A program made the translations under genes and the position numbers. The notes under the pieces were generated by a model, which saw only the letters and a program-made list of their open reading frames with translations, did no database searches and had not been told where the DNA came from. A stretch of 64,000 nucleotides of DNA from Nakamurella sp. PAMC28650 (lineage in GTDB: Bacteria > Actinomycetota > Actinomycetes > Mycobacteriales > Nakamurellaceae): positions 5,289,001 through 5,353,000 of the forward strand of contig NZ_CP060298.1 in the NCBI RefSeq assembly GCF_014303395.1, in the 5' to 3' direction. Positions 61,726 through 64,000 of the stretch are shown here, in pieces. How positions within the stretch are numbered: position 1 is the first letter of the stretch; each line of letters begins with the position of its first letter.

Positions 61726-61795
61726 TGCTTGGCCCCGGTCCCCGCGGGGTATTCCTGATGGTGGATCGTCATCAATCTTTACGCCGGGAGCTGCC

Positions 61796-61861
61796 TTGAA
61801 CACCGAAGTACGTCGTCCGTCCGCGTCCCTCTCGCTCGTCGACCCGGTCGTCGCCGCATGA
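61796..61861 (+). CDS. possible leader peptide coupled to glgX
   Basis: TTG at 61796 follows GGGAG by 5 bases and reads 21 codons (ending SLVDPVVAA) to a TGA overlapping the glgX ATG (ATGA at 61858). glgX itself has no ribosome site of its own, so this short frame may bring ribosomes to it. Confidence 0.35.
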   Translation: MNTEVRRPSASLSLVDPVVAA

Positions 61862-63985
61862 ACGCCACCGCCCGCGTCTGGCCGGGTACGGCCTACCCCC
61901 TCGGCGCGACCTACAACGGCACCGGGACCAACTTCTCGCTCTTCTCCGAGGTGGCGAACCGGGTGGAACTCTGCCTGTTCGACGAAGCCGGCCAGGAGAC
62001 GAAGTACGACCTGACCGAGCGTGATGCCTTCGTCTGGCACGGGTATCTGCCGCACGTGGGTCCCGGTCAGCGCTACGGCTTCCGGGTGCACGGCCCCTAC
62101 GAGCCCGAGAACGGCCATCGCTGCAACCCGAGCAAGCTGCTGCTCGACCCCTACGCGAAAGCCATCGAGGGCGACATCGACTGGGCCCAGGCGTGCTTCT
62201 CCTACACGTGGGGGGAGGAGGACTCGTTGAACGAGGAGGACTCCGCCCCGCACATGAGCAAGTCGGTGGTGATCAGCCCGTTCTTCGATTGGGAGAACGA
62301 CCGGCCGCCGCGGACGCCGTACCAGAACACGGTCATCTACGAGGCCCACGTCAAGGGACTCACCCAGACGCACCCTGACATCCCCGAGGACATCCGGGGG
62401 ACCTACGCGGCCATCTCCCACCCGGTGATGATCGAGCACTACAGGAAGCTGGGCATCACCGCCGTCGAGTTGATGCCAGTGCACCAGTTCGTGCACGACA
62501 GCCACCTGGCCGACCGCGGACAGCGGAACTACTGGGGCTACAACACCATCGGGTTCTTCGCCCCTCACAACGACTACTGCTCGCAGGGCCAGAACGGCCA
62601 GCAGGTCCAGGAGTTCAAGGCCACCGTCAAGGCGCTGCACGAAGCGGGCCTGGAGGTGATCCTGGACGTCGTCTACAACCACACGGCCGAGGGCAACCAG
62701 CTGGGCCCGACGCTCTCCTTCCGCGGCATCGACAATGCCGCTTACTACCGGCTGGTGGACGGCGACGCCGGTCACTACTACGACACCACCGGAACCGGCA
62801 ACACGCTGCTGATGAAGCACCCCCACGTGCTGCAGCATGATCATGGATTCGCTGCGGTACTGGGTGACCGACATGCATGTCGACGGTTTCCGGTTCGACC
62901 TGGCCAGTTCGCTGGCCCGCCAGTTCCACGAGGTGGACCGGCTCTCCGCCTTCTTCGACCTGGTCCAGCAGGACCCGATCGTCAGCCAGGTCAAGCTCAT
63001 CGCCGAACCGTGGGACATCGGCGAGAACGGTTACAACGTCGGCGGGTTCCCGCCGTTGTGGACGGAGTGGAACGGCAAGTTCCGCGACACGGTGCGCGAC
63101 TTCTGGCGCGGCGAGGAAGCCACTCTCGGCGAGTTCGCCTCCCGTTTCACCGGGTCTGCGGATCTCTACGAGCAGGACGGGCGACGCCCCTACGCCTCGA
63201 TCAACTTCGTCACCGCCCATGACGGGTTCACCATGCACGACCTGGTGTCCTACAACGAGAAGCACAACGACGCCAACGGCGAGGGTGGCAACGACGGCGA
63301 GAGCAACAACTCGTCGTGGAACTGCGGCGCCGAGGGCGAGACCGACGATCCCGAGGTCAACGCCCTGCGGGAGCAGCAGAAGCGCAACATGCTCACCACC
63401 CTGTTCCTGTCCCAGGGCGTCCCGATGCTCCTGCACGGCGACGAACTGGGCCGCACCCAGCAGGGCAACAACAACGTCTACGCCCAGAACAACGAACTGG
63501 CCTGGATCGACTGGAGTCGCGCCGAGGGCTTCACCGAGCTGACCAGTTTCGTGGAGCGCCTCGGCGCCCTTCGTCATGCCCACCCGATCTTCCAGCGGCG
63601 CAGGCACTTCCGGGGCAGAGGGCTCAAGGCGGACGGCCTGAGCGACATCGGCTGGTTCACCCCGGGCGGCGACTGGATGAGCGACGAGGACTGGGACACC
63701 GCCCACATCAAATCGGTCGCCGTCTTCCTCAACGGGGCGGCCATCCGTGAGCCTGACGACCGCGGCGAGCACATCGTCGACGACTCGTTCTTCGTCCTGT
63801 TCAACGCCCACTACGAGCCGATCGACTTCGTGCTGCCCGACATCGGGGTCAGCGACGAGTGGGTCCTGGAGATCTACACGGCCCTGGGCGAGGCGTCGGA
63901 CGCCGACGCCCGTACCGAGCGGACCGGCGAGAAATTCCCGATGGCCGCCCGTTCCGTCGCGGTGCTGCGCGGCGTGGCGAGCTGA
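61858..63985 (+). pseudogene. glgX: glycogen debranching enzyme GlgX, single-base frameshift
   Basis: Two frames make a ~709-residue GlgX. The first (61858 on) has the CBM48-like NFSLFSEVANRVELCLF and catalytic region I VIYEAHVKGLTQTHPDIPED, LDVVYNHTAEG. At about 62837, CAG-CATGATC stands where CAG-CTGATC is expected: one extra A. The second frame (MDSLRYWVTDMHVDGFRFDL) has the nucleophile Asp, Glu in LIAEPWDIGENGYN and Asp in VTAHDGFTMHDLVS. As read, no single product has all catalytic residues. Normally trims glycogen alpha-1,6 branches. Real lesion or sequence error. Confidence 0.88.
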
Positions 63986-64000
63986 CGTGGCCTCTTCCCC

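Noticed and set aside
1-64000. CRISPR array
   Set aside because: No series of equal-length repeats with spacers was seen; the only tandem repeats are the short satellites listed.

Overview
The window reads as high-GC actinobacterial chromosome: many GTG starts, dense ATGA/GTGA translational coupling, an actinobacterial divisome gene (SepX/GlpR type), and a gene pair resembling mycobacterial Rv1355c-Rv1354c. A Nakamurella-like or other Frankineae-type organism is a guess from overall style, not a measurement.

Layout. (1) 1-2241: a partial extracytoplasmic protein, a tiny coupled frame and a secreted trypsin-like protease. (2) 2300-13220: a catabolic island on the minus strand with two APC permeases, alpha/beta hydrolase, GntR regulator, M20 deacylase, polysaccharide-deacetylase-type hydrolase, an agmatinase-family ureohydrolase broken by a frameshift, and two SDR dehydrogenases. 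A divergent PucR-type activator closes it. The set suggests uptake and stepwise breakdown of an N-acyl, amino or guanidino compound. (3) 13347-15033: an intact IS1380-family element with a CTAG target duplication. (4) 15183-22977: a signalling block: GNAT-like acyltransferase, a ThiF/E1-nitroreductase fusion, a GAF-GGDEF-EAL protein, a small membrane protein and a second GAF-GGDEF-EAL protein. (5) 23574-28350: stress and regulation genes (Usp-like, CBS, MarR, a 44-residue charged protein, a histidine kinase/response regulator pair).

(6) About 28.5-45.9 kb: a degraded integrative conjugative or mobilizable element. Its own genes are small membrane proteins, a VirD4/TraB-like ATPase, a replication-relaxation-like protein, two paralogous small proteins, an XRE repressor with an ImmA/IrrE protease, and a large serine recombinase next to tRNA-Ala(CGC). 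It has been invaded repeatedly. An IS66 element (28723-30280, 8-bp duplication) splits a small gene. An IS21 element (33832-40222, 5-bp duplication) splits the replication-relaxation gene. That IS21 copy is itself split by a Tn554-like element with two tyrosine recombinases (35599-39426). An IS3 remnant and an ISL3 element follow. Removing the IS66 and IS21 insertions restores open frames exactly.

(7) 45.9-64 kb: conserved chromosome. It holds comB (interrupted by an in-frame TGA), sepX/glpR, a RimJ-like acetyltransferase, moeA, 5-formyltetrahydrofolate cyclo-ligase, fmdB (behind a CIRCE-like inverted repeat), a SAF-domain protein, mscL, a MoaB/Mog protein, a histidine phosphatase and an alpha/beta hydrolase. 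A biotin-uptake operon (bioY, AMP-ligase, thiolase, ECF ATPase, ECF T-component), a HAD phosphatase, an FAD reductase and a frameshifted glgX complete it.

Several housekeeping or catabolic genes carry single-base lesions (ureohydrolase, comB, glgX; istB has two). They may be real mutations or sequence errors, and reads would decide. All assignments rest on motif recognition by eye; no database search was run.
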